Notes under the pieces: model-generated | What the model was told of the DNA's origin: nothing | Seen by the model: only the letters and a program-made list of their open reading frames with translations | The model's database searches: none | Shown here: positions 7,643 through 15,848 of the stretch, piece after piece | How positions within the stretch are numbered: position 1 is the stretch's first letter | How the letters are laid out: the number at the start of each line of letters is the position of its first letter | NCBI GenBank assembly: GCA_024401115.1 | Contig: JAKSLP010000014.1 | Coordinates: 1-58,612 of the forward strand | Direction of reading: 5' to 3' | DNA length: 58,612 bases | Source: Bacteroidaceae bacterium | GTDB taxonomy: Bacteria > Bacteroidota > Bacteroidia > Bacteroidales > Bacteroidaceae | Made by a program: the position numbers and the translations under genes

Positions 7643-7662
7643 ATAACTTTATAATTTACCGA

Positions 7663-7694
7663 CAAAGTTAATGATTTTGCATATTTGTCGCAAA
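7663..7694 (-). promoter_or_regulatory. promoter of the DUF4230 operon
   Basis: On the minus strand TTTG (7694-7691), 20 bases, then TAACTTTG (7670-7663), ending 20 bases before the start codon. Confidence 0.75.
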
Positions 7695-7846
7695 AAATAC
7701 CTCAAAATATTTGCATAAAAGGATTTATTATACGATATTTGCAACTGTTTTCATAAGCATAAAAGTATAGTTGAGTTTTTAGTTTTCTCTTGGGTCCATT
7801 CGTTGTGAAACGAGTGGACTTAATTTTTGTATTTACCGCTACAGAT

Positions 7847-7878
7847 TTTGTTGTTTTGCCCAATAATCCTTATCTTTG
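7847..7878 (+). promoter_or_regulatory. promoter of the putative lipoprotein gene
   Basis: TTTG (7847-7850), 20 bases, then TATCTTTG (7871-7878). The ATG follows at 7897. Confidence 0.75.
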
Positions 7879-7896
7879 CCGTAAAATAAATCGAAC

Positions 7897-8487
7897 ATGA
7901 AAATCGTGAAATACGCCACACTTGTGTTGGCATCAATTGCCTTTAAGGCATGTGACAGCTCGGTAAAGCAAATTAAGCAGGAGGCTGAAGCCTCGAAGTC
8001 CATTATTACGGAAACGCTTGAACTGACAGGTGAGCAACGTTTTGAGGATGTGGAGATGAGTGGTGATATGGTTATCAATGAGAAACAGTACCACTATTCC
8101 ATTGAGCGTAAGAGCAGCGATGACCTGCCACTGGTTCAGGGTGATTTTTCAAAGAATGCAAAGTTTCACGATAATAAGGTTAATCTGAAGATTACTTGTG
8201 GAGACCGAAGCGTATTGACCCAAACATTCACAAAGTATGATTTCTCTGCTTTTGTGGATGCATCGATGCTGAAAAATTCAGTATTACGAGGATTCGTGTT
8301 TATGGAAGGGTTAGAAAATGCTTTGGAATTTGCCATTGCGGTAGGTTACCCACAAGACGATGAAATGTATGTACCCATCCTGCTGAAGGTTAAGACTGAC
8401 GGAACATTCACGCTGGAAAAGGATCCGATGATGGACTCTACGAATCCTTCCAACGGTGATGATTCATCCATGGAGGAGGGTGTATAA
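7897..8487 (+). CDS. putative lipoprotein (DUF4738-like)
   Basis: The 196-residue product starts with a short basic-hydrophobic leader (MKIVKYATLVLASIAFKACDSS). A cysteine at residue 19 is in an imperfect lipobox (FKAC), so lipidation is likely but not certain. The body reads YHYSIERKSSDDLPLVQGD, DNKVNLKITCGDRSVLTQTFTKYDF, then FVFMEGLENALEFAIAVGYPQDDEMYVPILLKV. This agrees with my recollection of the Bacteroidetes DUF4738 family, of unknown function. The C-terminus is acidic and Ser-rich. Its last 24 bases overlap the end of the convergent HAD gene, so the two transcripts must collide or overlap, and no terminator separates them. Confidence 0.7.
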   Translation: MKIVKYATLVLASIAFKACDSSVKQIKQEAEASKSIITETLELTGEQRFEDVEMSGDMVINEKQYHYSIERKSSDDLPLVQGDFSKNAKFHDNKVNLKITCGDRSVLTQTFTKYDFSAFVDASMLKNSVLRGFVFMEGLENALEFAIAVGYPQDDEMYVPILLKVKTDGTFTLEKDPMMDSTNPSNGDDSSMEEGV

Positions 8488-9192
8488 ATCCTCCCATTTA
8501 TCTGCTAGTTCCTGCATGCTATTCAGCAGAATGTTTGCTCCTGCATTTAATAAAACATTGTCATCAAGTGGTCCGGTATTAACGGCTACGGTAAAGATGT
8601 TGGCTGCAGTGCTGGCTTGTACGCCCAATGGGGCATTCTCCACTACAATGGCTTCACAAGGTTGCAGTTTCCCCTTGCCCAATCCCATTAGGTAAGGCTC
8701 CGGATGAGGCTTACCGAATTTCACATCACTAGCGGTTACCATCAACTCGGGTACGAATACTCCTGGATAATGTTTGTTCAGCCGGTTGATGAGTGATTCT
8801 TGTGCACTGCCGGTTACTAGGATAGGGGTAATACCAGATGCTCTAACCTTTTCTAACACCTCTGCTGCACCTTGCATGGGTTCTGCTTCGGCCATGCCAT
8901 TAAACAAATCCGACTTATACTGGTAGATTTCCTTTATTTCATCGGGGGTAGCATCGCAACTGCGTTGGCGTTGGCTAATGATGTTGATGGTTCCTGCTCC
9001 GGTACGGCCCTCATGTAGGTAAGCCTCTTCGGGCGAGAATTGGAAACCAAAGTGTGTCATGGCCTTGTACCAGCATTCGGAGTGCTTCTTCATGGAGTCA
9101 AATAGCACACCGTCCATATCGAAAAGAACGGCCTTGAGGGTCATCTTTTCATAACCTTTTGCCTGCAGATATTGATTGATTTTATCTTTCAT
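8464..9192 (-). CDS. HAD-superfamily sugar-phosphatase / beta-phosphoglucomutase-like protein
   Basis: The 242-residue protein carries the HAD motifs in order. Motif I is DMDGVLFDS (nucleophile D25, acid/base D27), motif II is LVTGSA near residue 122, and motif III Lys is in KFGKPHPEPYL. Motif IV is VVENAPLGVQA, where the usual ED pair is EN. A cap domain lies between motifs I and II (about residues 35-105). This is subfamily IA, with closest pattern to beta-phosphoglucomutase and sugar-phosphate phosphatases. It is downstream of pgi on the same strand, which suits a hexose-phosphate substrate, but a palindromic element lies between and the true substrate is unknown. An ATG at codon 17 is an alternative start nearer the usual HAD N-terminus. 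Confidence 0.85.
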   Translation of the reverse strand: MKDKINQYLQAKGYEKMTLKAVLFDMDGVLFDSMKKHSECWYKAMTHFGFQFSPEEAYLHEGRTGAGTINIISQRQRSCDATPDEIKEIYQYKSDLFNGMAEAEPMQGAAEVLEKVRASGITPILVTGSAQESLINRLNKHYPGVFVPELMVTASDVKFGKPHPEPYLMGLGKGKLQPCEAIVVENAPLGVQASTAANIFTVAVNTGPLDDNVLLNAGANILLNSMQELADKWEDLYTLLHG

Positions 9193-9205
9193 TGAAAACT
9201 AAAAA

Positions 9206-9264
9206 TGTCATTCTGAACGAGTGAAAAACCTTCAGGAAGATTCTTCGCTCCGTTCAGAATGACA
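9206..9264. repeat. REP-like extragenic palindrome between pgi and the HAD gene
   Basis: Arms TGTCATTCTGAACG (9206-9219) and CGTTCAGAATGACA (9251-9264) are perfect 14-bp inverted repeats. Part of the inner sequence pairs further (AGTGAA with TTCGCT). There is no T-run, so it is not a standard terminator. The core ATTCTGAAC resembles dispersed palindromes I recall from other Bacteroidetes genomes. Only one copy is seen here. Confidence 0.65.
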
Positions 9265-9281
9265 ATATGGTTGTGTAAAAA

Positions 9282-10610
9282 TTACTTCAGACGTGCCTGG
9301 ATAGCCTCAGACTCCTTCTCGTAGCCTGGCTTGTTCAACAGTGCAAACATGTTCTTCTTGTAAGCCTCAACACCTGGCTGGTTGAATGGGTTAACGCCCA
9401 GAATGTAACCTGAAATACCGCATGAGCGCTCGAAGAAGTAAATCAACTGACCCAAGTTGTACTCGTCCAGTACTGGGATAGTAATTTTAATGTTTGGAAC
9501 ACCACCGTCAACGTGTGCCAGCAGAGTACCCAACTCAGCCATCTTATTAACCTCGTCTACACGCTTGCCTGCCAGGAAGTTCAAGCCGTCCAGATTCTCC
9601 TCGTCGAATGGGAACAGTACGGTCTTGTTTGCCTTCTCTACAGAAACAACGGTCTCAAAGATAGTGCGCTCGCCTTCCTGAATCCACTGACCCATAGAGT
9701 GCAGGTCGGTAGTGAAATCAACAGCAGCAGGGAAAATACCCTTCAAGTCCTTACCCTCAGACTCGCCGAACAACTGCTTCCACCACTCCATCATGTAGTG
9801 CAACTTTGGCTGGTAGTTAACCAAAATCTCAGTCTTCTTGCCGTAGAAATACAGTGCATTACGCATAGCTGCGTACTGAGCTGCAGGGTTTTCCTCGAAA
9901 GGAACATCTACACCAGTAGCCTTTTCCATATCCTGAGCACCCTTAACCAGTGCCTTAATGTCGTGACCAGCGCATGCGATAGCCAGCAAACCTACAGGAG
10001 TCAGTACAGAGAAACGGCCACCTACGTTGTCTGGAATAACGAAAGTCTTATAACCTTCCTTGGTTGCCAGCTTACGTGCAGCACCCTTCTCCTTATCAGT
10101 AACAGCAACGATCAGATCCTTAGCCTCTGCCTTGCCAACCTGCTTCTCCAGCATAGTCTTCAGCAGACGGAATGCCAAAGCGGTCTCGGTTGTGGTACCA
10201 GACTTGGAGATATTGATGATAGCAAACTTCTTGCCCTCCAGTAACTCCATCAGATCGGCCAGATAATCCTCGCCAATGTTGTTACCAGCATATACAATGC
10301 GAGGATTGTTGCCATTCAGACCAAAAGCATGATCCAAAGCCTCGTTTACTGCACGTGGGCCCAGATATGAACCACCAATACCTGCAACAACAATAATTTC
10401 TACCTTAGAACGCAGCAAGTCTGCTGTTGCCTGTACCTCAGCGATAAACTCGTCGGTAATGCTAGATGGCAGGTGAACCCAACCCAGGAAATCATTACCA
10501 GGACCCTTGCCGCTCTCCAGCAGCTCATTGCATGGAGCGGTCTTTGCTGCCATAGCAGCTAAGCTGCCAGCAGGAACAAAGCTTGATGCTTTTTCAATAC
10601 AAAGTTTCAT
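9282..10610 (-). CDS. pgi: glucose-6-phosphate isomerase
   Basis: The 442-residue enzyme interconverts glucose-6-phosphate and fructose-6-phosphate in glycolysis and gluconeogenesis. The PGI signature [17 protein letters not shown] is near residue 194. The phosphate-binding stretch [16 protein letters not shown] is near residue 133, and the early [12 protein letters not shown] glycine-rich segment is near residue 78. The length fits the short bacterial form (about 445 residues). The start at 10610 gives the usual beginning [12 protein letters not shown]. It lies 43 bases after gpsA on the same strand. Its codon use is strongly biased to a small codon set, as expected for a highly expressed gene. 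Confidence 0.97.
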   Translation of the reverse strand: MKLCIEKASSFVPAGSLAAMAAKTAPCNELLESGKGPGNDFLGWVHLPSSITDEFIAEVQATADLLRSKVEIIVVAGIGGSYLGPRAVNEALDHAFGLNGNNPRIVYAGNNIGEDYLADLMELLEGKKFAIINISKSGTTTETALAFRLLKTMLEKQVGKAEAKDLIVAVTDKEKGAARKLATKEGYKTFVIPDNVGGRFSVLTPVGLLAIACAGHDIKALVKGAQDMEKATGVDVPFEENPAAQYAAMRNALYFYGKKTEILVNYQPKLHYMMEWWKQLFGESEGKDLKGIFPAAVDFTTDLHSMGQWIQEGERTIFETVVSVEKANKTVLFPFDEENLDGLNFLAGKRVDEVNKMAELGTLLAHVDGGVPNIKITIPVLDEYNLGQLIYFFERSCGISGYILGVNPFNQPGVEAYKKNMFALLNKPGYEKESEAIQARLK

Positions 10611-10653
10611 AATATACCTTTTGTAATTATTATATGGTTTAAAATTCTTTATA

Positions 10654-11649
10654 CTATCGGAAGGAATCAGTCAGCAATTTAATCTCAATGGCCGGTGCAC
10701 TGTGTTCGTAAAGAATGTTGTACACCGCATCCACAATCGGCATGTTGACGTGATGATACCTGTTAATTTCCTTTATACATTTGGTACCGTAGTAACCCTC
10801 GGCAATCATCTCCATCTCCAATTGTGCGCTCTTAACGCTGTATCCCTTGCCAATCATGGTTCCGAACACACGGTTTCGGCTGAAGTTACTGTAACCTGTT
10901 ACCAGTAAGTCGCCAATGTAAACGGAGTCGATTACATTGCGGTCCAACGGGTTGATGGTGTACAGAAAACGATTCATCTCCTGTGCAGCGTTGGCCATCA
11001 GTACGGCTTGGAAGTTATCGCCATAGTTCAGTCCATTGCAAATACCGGCACAGATGGCATAAATGTTCTTCAGTACGGAACTGTACTCAATGCCTAGCAC
11101 ATCGGCACTTACCGATGTCTTGATAAAACGACTGCGAAGCATAGTGGCAAACACGTCAGCTTTCTGGGTATCCACGCAGCCGATAGTCAGGTAGGACAGA
11201 CGTTCCAGGGCCACCTCCTCGGCATGCGAAGGACCGCCGATAACTGCCAGGTTCTCATCTGGCACGCCATAGATTTTGTGCAGATACTCTGAAACCGAAA
11301 CATTCTCCTCCGGGACAATACCCTTGATGGCGGTAATGATAAACTTGTTCTGAAGGTTGACGTGCAACTTTTTCAGGTGGTTTTTCAAATAAGGTGAAGG
11401 AGTAACCAGAATCAGCGTGTCGCTTTCCTTTACAATCTCATTAATGTCCGATGAGAAATGAATGCGGTTCGTATCAAAGTGTACCATGGTAAGATAAGCC
11501 GGGTTGTGCCCCAACTTTTTAAACTCCTCGATACGGTCGTCTCTACGAATATACCAACTGATACGGTCCACCTTGTCCAAAACCATCTTTGCAATGGCTG
11601 TGGCCCAGCTTCCGCCTCCTAATATGGCTATTCTTCCGCAGTCAGTCAT
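10654..11649 (-). CDS. gpsA: glycerol-3-phosphate dehydrogenase [NAD(P)+]
   Basis: The 331-residue protein begins with a Rossmann nucleotide-binding motif [12 protein letters not shown] (about residues 11-22). It has the family stretch [15 protein letters not shown], the [11 protein letters not shown] motif, and the catalytic-lysine region [24 protein letters not shown]. It makes sn-glycerol-3-phosphate from dihydroxyacetone phosphate for phospholipid synthesis in the cytoplasm. It starts 12 bases after lysS and is followed by pgi, forming lysS-gpsA-pgi, an arrangement I recall from Bacteroidales. The protein matches the usual family length. Confidence 0.96.
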   Translation of the reverse strand: MTDCGRIAILGGGSWATAIAKMVLDKVDRISWYIRRDDRIEEFKKLGHNPAYLTMVHFDTNRIHFSSDINEIVKESDTLILVTPSPYLKNHLKKLHVNLQNKFIITAIKGIVPEENVSVSEYLHKIYGVPDENLAVIGGPSHAEEVALERLSYLTIGCVDTQKADVFATMLRSRFIKTSVSADVLGIEYSSVLKNIYAICAGICNGLNYGDNFQAVLMANAAQEMNRFLYTINPLDRNVIDSVYIGDLLVTGYSNFSRNRVFGTMIGKGYSVKSAQLEMEMIAEGYYGTKCIKEINRYHHVNMPIVDAVYNILYEHSAPAIEIKLLTDSFR

Positions 11650-11661
11650 GATTCCTTTTTA

Positions 11662-13443
11662 TTATTCTCCAAGTTTTTCAATGATGGCACCCAGCTCCTG
11701 TACAGATGGCTTTTGGATTTCCAACTTGTATTTCTTGATGATTTCGCCAATCTGCTGCTGTACCTTCTGAGGGTTCTGGCCCTTCAGATCGTTCGCCAGA
11801 TTGTATCCTGCCTTTTGCAGTACAGGTACAATATCTTCTGCGAATCCCAGTTCTACATACTTTTCTGCCTTATCCTTTGGAGCCTTAACCTCTGGCTTCA
11901 TCTGTGGGAAGAACAATACTTCCTGGATGAATGGCTTACCAGTCATCAGCATGGCCAAACGGTCAATGCCGATACCGATACCACTGGTAGGAGGCATACC
12001 ATACTGCAAGGCACGCAGGAAGTCGTGGTCGATAACCATTGCCTCATCGTCGCCCTTGTCAGCCAGTTTCATCTGATCGATGAAACGCTCCTCCTGATCG
12101 ATTGGATCGTTCAGCTCTGAGTAGGCATTGGCCAGCTCCTTACCATTCACCATCAGCTCAAAGCGCTCAGTTAATCCAGGCTTGCTACGGTGCATCTTGG
12201 TCAGTGGAGACATCTCTACTGGATAGTCGGTAATGAAGGTTGGCTGAATGAAGGTGCCTTCGCAGGTCTCGCCAAAGATTTCATCGATCAACTTGCCTTT
12301 ACCCATGGTCTCATCTACTTCAACACCACACTTCTTAGCTACCTCGCGCATCTCGTCCTCGGTCATGCCGTTCAGGTCGTAACCTGTCTTTTCCTTGATG
12401 GCATCCAAGATAGGCAGACGGCGGAATGGAGCTTTGAAGCTGATGACCTTGCCGTCGATTTCGGTTTCTGGCTTGCCGTTAACAGCAATACAGATCTCCT
12501 CCAGCAACTGCTCGGTGAAACTCATCATCCAGTTATAATCCTTGTAGCTTACGTACAACTCCATGCAGGTGAATTCAGGGTTGTGGTTCTTGTCCATACC
12601 CTCGTTGCGGAAGTTCTTGCCAATTTCGTAAACACCCTCGAAACCACCCACAATCAGGCGCTTCAGGTACAACTCAGTGGCAATACGCATGTACATTGGA
12701 ATGTTCAGTGCATTGAAATGAGTGATGAATGGACGTGCACTGGCACCACCGGCGATAGCCTGCAGGGTAGGAGTTTCTACCTCGGTATAGCCATGGCGGT
12801 CGAAGAAGGCACGCATGGTGCGCAGAATGGTACTGCGCTTCAGGAAGGTTTCCTTCACACCCTCGTTCACTACCAGGTCAACATAGCGCTGGCGGTAACG
12901 CAGTTCAGGATCATCAAATTTATCGTATGCTACGCCATCCTTGTATTTTACGATTGGCAGTGGCTTCAAGCTCTTGCTAAGCAGAGTGAGCTCCTGTGCG
13001 TGTACAGAAATCTCACCGGTCTGGGTACGGAATACATAACCCTTTACGCCCACAAAGTCACCAATGTCCAGCAACTTCTTGAAAACCTTGTTGTACAGGT
13101 CCTTATCCTCGCCAGGGCAGATAGCGTCACGGCTTACATACACCTGAACGCGGCCTTTTGAGTCCTGCAATTCCATGAAGGCAGCCTTACCCATAATGCG
13201 CTGAGTCATCATACGACCAGCAATGCATACTTGTCGGCTGTTTTCTGGAGTAGCCTTGCCGGGAACCTCGTCGCCTTCCTCGTCCTTCTCGGTTGGCAGA
13301 TCCACAAAGTTGGCAATGATCTCTGTACTGAATGCGTTGGTAGGATATTCTGCTGCAGGATAAGGGTCGATACCCATGTTACGAAGCTCGTTCAGGGAGT
13401 TGCGACGTACGATTTCCTGCTCGCTTAATTCTAAAATATTCAT
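11662..13443 (-). CDS. lysS: lysyl-tRNA synthetase, class II
   Basis: The 593-residue protein has an N-terminal OB-fold anticodon-binding domain (about residues 75-170, with VCIAGRMMTQRIMGKAAFMELQD). The class II core follows: motif 1 around FFDRHGYTEVETPTLQ, motif 2 FRNEGMDKNHNPEFTCMELY, and motif 3 GIGIGIDRLAMLMTG. It charges tRNA-Lys in the cytoplasm. The last 65 or so residues (from about 528), ending KLEIQKPSVQELGAIIEKLGE, extend beyond the E. coli enzyme and are usual in Bacteroidetes. It is the first gene of the lysS-gpsA-pgi unit. Confidence 0.97.
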   Translation of the reverse strand: MNILELSEQEIVRRNSLNELRNMGIDPYPAAEYPTNAFSTEIIANFVDLPTEKDEEGDEVPGKATPENSRQVCIAGRMMTQRIMGKAAFMELQDSKGRVQVYVSRDAICPGEDKDLYNKVFKKLLDIGDFVGVKGYVFRTQTGEISVHAQELTLLSKSLKPLPIVKYKDGVAYDKFDDPELRYRQRYVDLVVNEGVKETFLKRSTILRTMRAFFDRHGYTEVETPTLQAIAGGASARPFITHFNALNIPMYMRIATELYLKRLIVGGFEGVYEIGKNFRNEGMDKNHNPEFTCMELYVSYKDYNWMMSFTEQLLEEICIAVNGKPETEIDGKVISFKAPFRRLPILDAIKEKTGYDLNGMTEDEMREVAKKCGVEVDETMGKGKLIDEIFGETCEGTFIQPTFITDYPVEMSPLTKMHRSKPGLTERFELMVNGKELANAYSELNDPIDQEERFIDQMKLADKGDDEAMVIDHDFLRALQYGMPPTSGIGIGIDRLAMLMTGKPFIQEVLFFPQMKPEVKAPKDKAEKYVELGFAEDIVPVLQKAGYNLANDLKGQNPQKVQQQIGEIIKKYKLEIQKPSVQELGAIIEKLGE

Positions 13444-13483
13444 TATGGTTTCTTTATACTATTTATAAATGCGAAATTTGGCA

Positions 13484-13491
13484 CAAAGTTA
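13484..13491 (-). promoter_or_regulatory. -7 box of the lysS operon
   Basis: Minus-strand TAACTTTG, 40 bases before the lysS start. A matching upstream TTTG at the usual distance is not seen. Confidence 0.55.
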
Positions 13492-13512
13492 GTGATTATT
13501 TTCCAATAAAAA

Positions 13513-13550
13513 GAATAAAGCGGCAAAATTACAACTTTGCCGCTTTATTC
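13513..13550 (-). terminator. terminator that includes the last codons of aroC
   Basis: GAATAAAGCGGCAAA (13513-13527) pairs perfectly with 13536-13550 as a 15-bp stem with an eight-base loop. On the minus strand it is followed by TTTTTATT. The aroC stop codon (13529-13531) lies in the loop. Confidence 0.85.
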
Positions 13551-14605
13551 ACTAGGTATGCATCAAGAATAACCATGGCTGCCATGGCTTCCACTACGGG
13601 AACTGCACGAGGCAGTACGCAAGGATCGTGGCGCCCACGGGCATGTACTATTGTTTCATTTCCCTCCACATCTACGGTAGGTTGTTCGCGGAGTAGGGTA
13701 GCTACGGGTTTGAAGGCCACACGGAAATAAATGTCCTGGCCGTTGCTTATTCCTCCCTGAATGCCTCCACTCCGGTTGGTTGATGTGGTAATGCCATTTT
13801 CACCAGGCACGAACAGGTCGTTCTGCTCTGAGCCTCGCTGGGTAATTCCTGCAAAGCCCATGCCGTACTCAAAGCCCTTTACGGCATTGATACTCAGCAT
13901 GGCATGGCCCAATTGGGCATGCAACTTATCGAAGGCGGGTTCGCCTAGTCCGGTAGGACAACCTTTTATTACACAAGTAATTACTCCTCCAATGGTATCG
14001 CCATCAGCTTTTACCTCGGCTATCAGCTGTTCCATTTCACGTGCCTTGTCCGCATCCGGGCAGCGCACAATGTTGCTCTCGGTTTGGCTCAGGTCGTACC
14101 GGGTGTAATCGTTTTCCAGTGCGATGTGGCCAACTTGCGAGGTGTAAGCCTGAATGCTGATGCCAAGCTGCCTTAAGGCTAGTTTAGCCAGTGCTCCTGC
14201 CACCACACGGGCAATGGTTTCGCGAGCCGATGAACGTCCGCCACCCCGGTGGTCGCGAATGCCGTATTTCTGGAAATAGGTGTAATCGGCATGTGAAGGG
14301 CGGAACACCTGGCGCAGGTTGTCATAGTCGTTGCTATGCTGGTTGGTGTTGCGCACCAGGAAACCAATCGGACAGCCGGTACTTTTGCCTTCGAATATGC
14401 CCGAAAGCAGTTCCACCTGGTCGCTTTCCTTACGGGCCGTAGTGATATGACTTTGCCCCGGCTTGCGTCGGTTCAGTTCCTGCTGGATAAAGTCAATATC
14501 TACATCGATGCCGGCAGGAAAGCCGTCAATAACACCTCCGATGGCAGCTCCGTGGCTTTCCCCGAATGTGGTTACCGTAAACAATTTACCCCATGAATTC
14601 CCCAT
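13529..14605 (-). CDS. aroC: chorismate synthase
   Basis: The 358-residue enzyme removes phosphate from EPSP to give chorismate, using reduced FMN, in the last step of the shikimate pathway. Signatures seen are [18 protein letters not shown] (residues 12-29), the [14 protein letters not shown] block near residue 121, and [18 protein letters not shown] near residue 326. It follows the FKBP gene by 17 bases, probably in one transcript, and its end is built into the terminator hairpin. Confidence 0.97.
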   Translation of the reverse strand: MGNSWGKLFTVTTFGESHGAAIGGVIDGFPAGIDVDIDFIQQELNRRKPGQSHITTARKESDQVELLSGIFEGKSTGCPIGFLVRNTNQHSNDYDNLRQVFRPSHADYTYFQKYGIRDHRGGGRSSARETIARVVAGALAKLALRQLGISIQAYTSQVGHIALENDYTRYDLSQTESNIVRCPDADKAREMEQLIAEVKADGDTIGGVITCVIKGCPTGLGEPAFDKLHAQLGHAMLSINAVKGFEYGMGFAGITQRGSEQNDLFVPGENGITTSTNRSGGIQGGISNGQDIYFRVAFKPVATLLREQPTVDVEGNETIVHARGRHDPCVLPRAVPVVEAMAAMVILDAYLVNKAAKL

Positions 14606-14622
14606 GCTTACACCTTATAATA

Positions 14623-15207
14623 TTAGTTTTCACAATTGCAGCCACCACCACAGTTGCCGCCGCAACCGCCTCCGCAGTCACCGCCACAGTTGCCTCCGCA
14701 GCCGCCTTCACCGCTCATGTAGTTCAGCATGCTTTGTAATTCTTCATTGGTGGCATCACGCATTTCTACAACTTTGCCCTTGAAATTCAAAGATTTTCCT
14801 GCCAATGGGTGGTTCAGGTCGATGGTTACGCTATCTGTTCCAACTTTAACGATGGTGGCATTCATTCTATTGCCTTCTCCATCCATCATTGGCACAACCA
14901 AACCTTCAACGATGTGCTCGCTGTCGAATTTCCCGTTCACTTCGAAAGTCTTCTTAGGAAGATCCATGACATATTCCTGTACGAAGTCACCATAGGCATC
15001 GTCAACACCAAGAGTGAAGTCAAAATCTTGTCCCTTTTCTAATGACAATATGTTATTTTCAAATGCTTCTAAGGTAAAGCCTAAACCACTGATAAACTGA
15101 AAAGGATGCTCTTCTGGAGCTTTTTCAGTCATTTCCATTACGCCATCGGCGTTCTTTGTGTACAATTCGTAAGCTACGGTAATGTACTTGTTGTTATTCT
15201 CTTCCAT
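14623..15207 (-). CDS. SlyD-like FKBP-type peptidyl-prolyl isomerase with Cys/Gly tail
   Basis: I start at the ATG at 15207 (MEENNNKY); an upstream in-frame ATG at 15234 falls inside the promoter -7 box. The 194-residue protein has a SlyD-type FKBP domain with an inserted flap: YITVAYELYT at the start, the family marker FISGLGFTLEAFENNILSLEKGQ, and VTIDLNHPLAGKSLNFKGKVVEM. The last 25 residues are a Gly/Cys tail with repeats of GGNC, GGDC and GGGC and seven cysteines, ending CNCEN. SlyD tails bind nickel and other metals through His/Cys, so this one is likely a soft-metal site. It is cytoplasmic, with roles in protein folding and perhaps metal delivery. Confidence 0.92.
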   Translation of the reverse strand: MEENNNKYITVAYELYTKNADGVMEMTEKAPEEHPFQFISGLGFTLEAFENNILSLEKGQDFDFTLGVDDAYGDFVQEYVMDLPKKTFEVNGKFDSEHIVEGLVVPMMDGEGNRMNATIVKVGTDSVTIDLNHPLAGKSLNFKGKVVEMRDATNEELQSMLNYMSGEGGCGGNCGGDCGGGCGGNCGGGCNCEN

Positions 15208-15231
15208 TGTCTTTAAACTTTTTTCAAAGTG

Positions 15232-15262
15232 CAAAGATACACAAAGTCATTTACTTGCCCAA
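15232..15262 (-). promoter_or_regulatory. promoter of the FKBP-aroC unit
   Basis: Minus-strand TTG (15262-15260), 20 bases, then TATCTTTG (15239-15232), 24 bases before the ATG at 15207. It fixes the start codon, because 15234 lies inside the -7 box. Confidence 0.7.
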
Positions 15263-15371
15263 GTTTGGCGATGAAAATTGATGCGTAGATTTCAAACCCT
15301 ATGGCAAAGTTACTAAAAGTACGGGCGCACCGTTTGGATACATCGGTTCTCAAATACCGCTACCCTGCATA
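15263..15371. other. non-coding stretch upstream of the inverted-repeat element
   Basis: This is the first part of a roughly 600-base gap without an assigned gene (15240-15848). It contains a 23-codon open frame from the ATG at 15301 to TAG at 15370-15372 (MAKLLKVRAHRLDTSVLKYR...). Six of its codons are Leu or Val. A poor promoter-like match (TTTG 15264-15267, 18 bases, TAGATTTC) precedes it. I do not call it a gene, though a leader peptide cannot be excluded. Confidence 0.3.
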
Positions 15372-15567
15372 GGCTTATTGTCAGTATGTCAGTCAGTCAG
15401 CAAATGAACTCTTTGCTCTGTGAATTGATACTTTTTGAGGCTTAACTGATGACTGGCCGTGGTCTTAATAGAAGACAGAATCCGGTCATAAGTGATGACA
15501 GAATCTGGGCGCTATACCGGTTATTTGGTAACTGACATTTTACTGACTGACATACTGACAATAAGCC
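15372..15567. repeat. 196-bp element with 26-bp perfect terminal inverted repeats
   Basis: The left arm 15372-15397 starts GGCTTATTGTCAGTATGTC, and the right arm 15542-15567 is its exact reverse complement. Each arm carries tandem TCAG/CTGA units. The interior has no ORF of note. It includes a small hairpin GGTCTTAATAGAAGAC (15461-15476) and a 9-base direct repeat GACAGAATC (two copies, near 15474 and 15497). The form is that of a non-autonomous miniature transposable element (MITE) or of a large structured RNA. No target-site duplication is evident, and it lies 260-480 bases upstream of ilvD. Confidence 0.6.
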
Positions 15568-15629
15568 CCTCCTTAATCACTAAATTAGCCAACGCAGACA
15601 TACTTAGGACTTTATAACTATGTTATAAT

Positions 15630-15660
15630 TTTGCAGGATGGCTAAAAATGACTATATTTG
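15630..15660 (+). promoter_or_regulatory. upstream candidate promoter of the ilv operon
   Basis: TTTG (15630-15633), 19 bases, TATATTTG (15653-15660). It would give a leader of about 180 bases before ilvD. Confidence 0.5.
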
Positions 15661-15783
15661 CACCTGTAAAAATGAAAAGAGCAAACGTATAGAGAGCTTA
15701 TCGTTGAAAGATTGCAAATAATAAGATAATTCAGGATAAAATTTAGAAATTGTTATTTTTTTACCTTAAAAAATTGCGATTTG

Positions 15784-15815
15784 TTTGTTTCTGTCGTGAA
15801 TTAGCCGTAAATTTG
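15784..15815 (+). promoter_or_regulatory. proximal promoter of the ilv operon
   Basis: TTTG (15784-15787), 20 bases, TAAATTTG (15808-15815). The ATG chosen for ilvD is 33 bases after the box. Confidence 0.7.
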
Positions 15816-15848
15816 CAGTCCCTTTAGGTGAAAAGATTAAAACAAGAT

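Noticed and set aside
9513..10244. A 243-codon open frame antisense to pgi
   Set aside because: Shadow of strongly biased pgi codons; no motifs and no promoter.
12190..13161. A 323-codon open frame antisense to lysS
   Set aside because: It mirrors the biased codon use of lysS; the product is low-complexity His/Val/Leu without recognisable domains.
15372..15567. A target-site duplication around the inverted-repeat element
   Set aside because: Flanks were compared by eye; only a displaced CCCT match was found, not adjacent to both arms.
15828..15848. GTG start for ilvD
   Set aside because: It is only about 12 bases after the -7 box and adds seven residues not typical of the family; the ATG at 15849 fits the conserved N-terminus.
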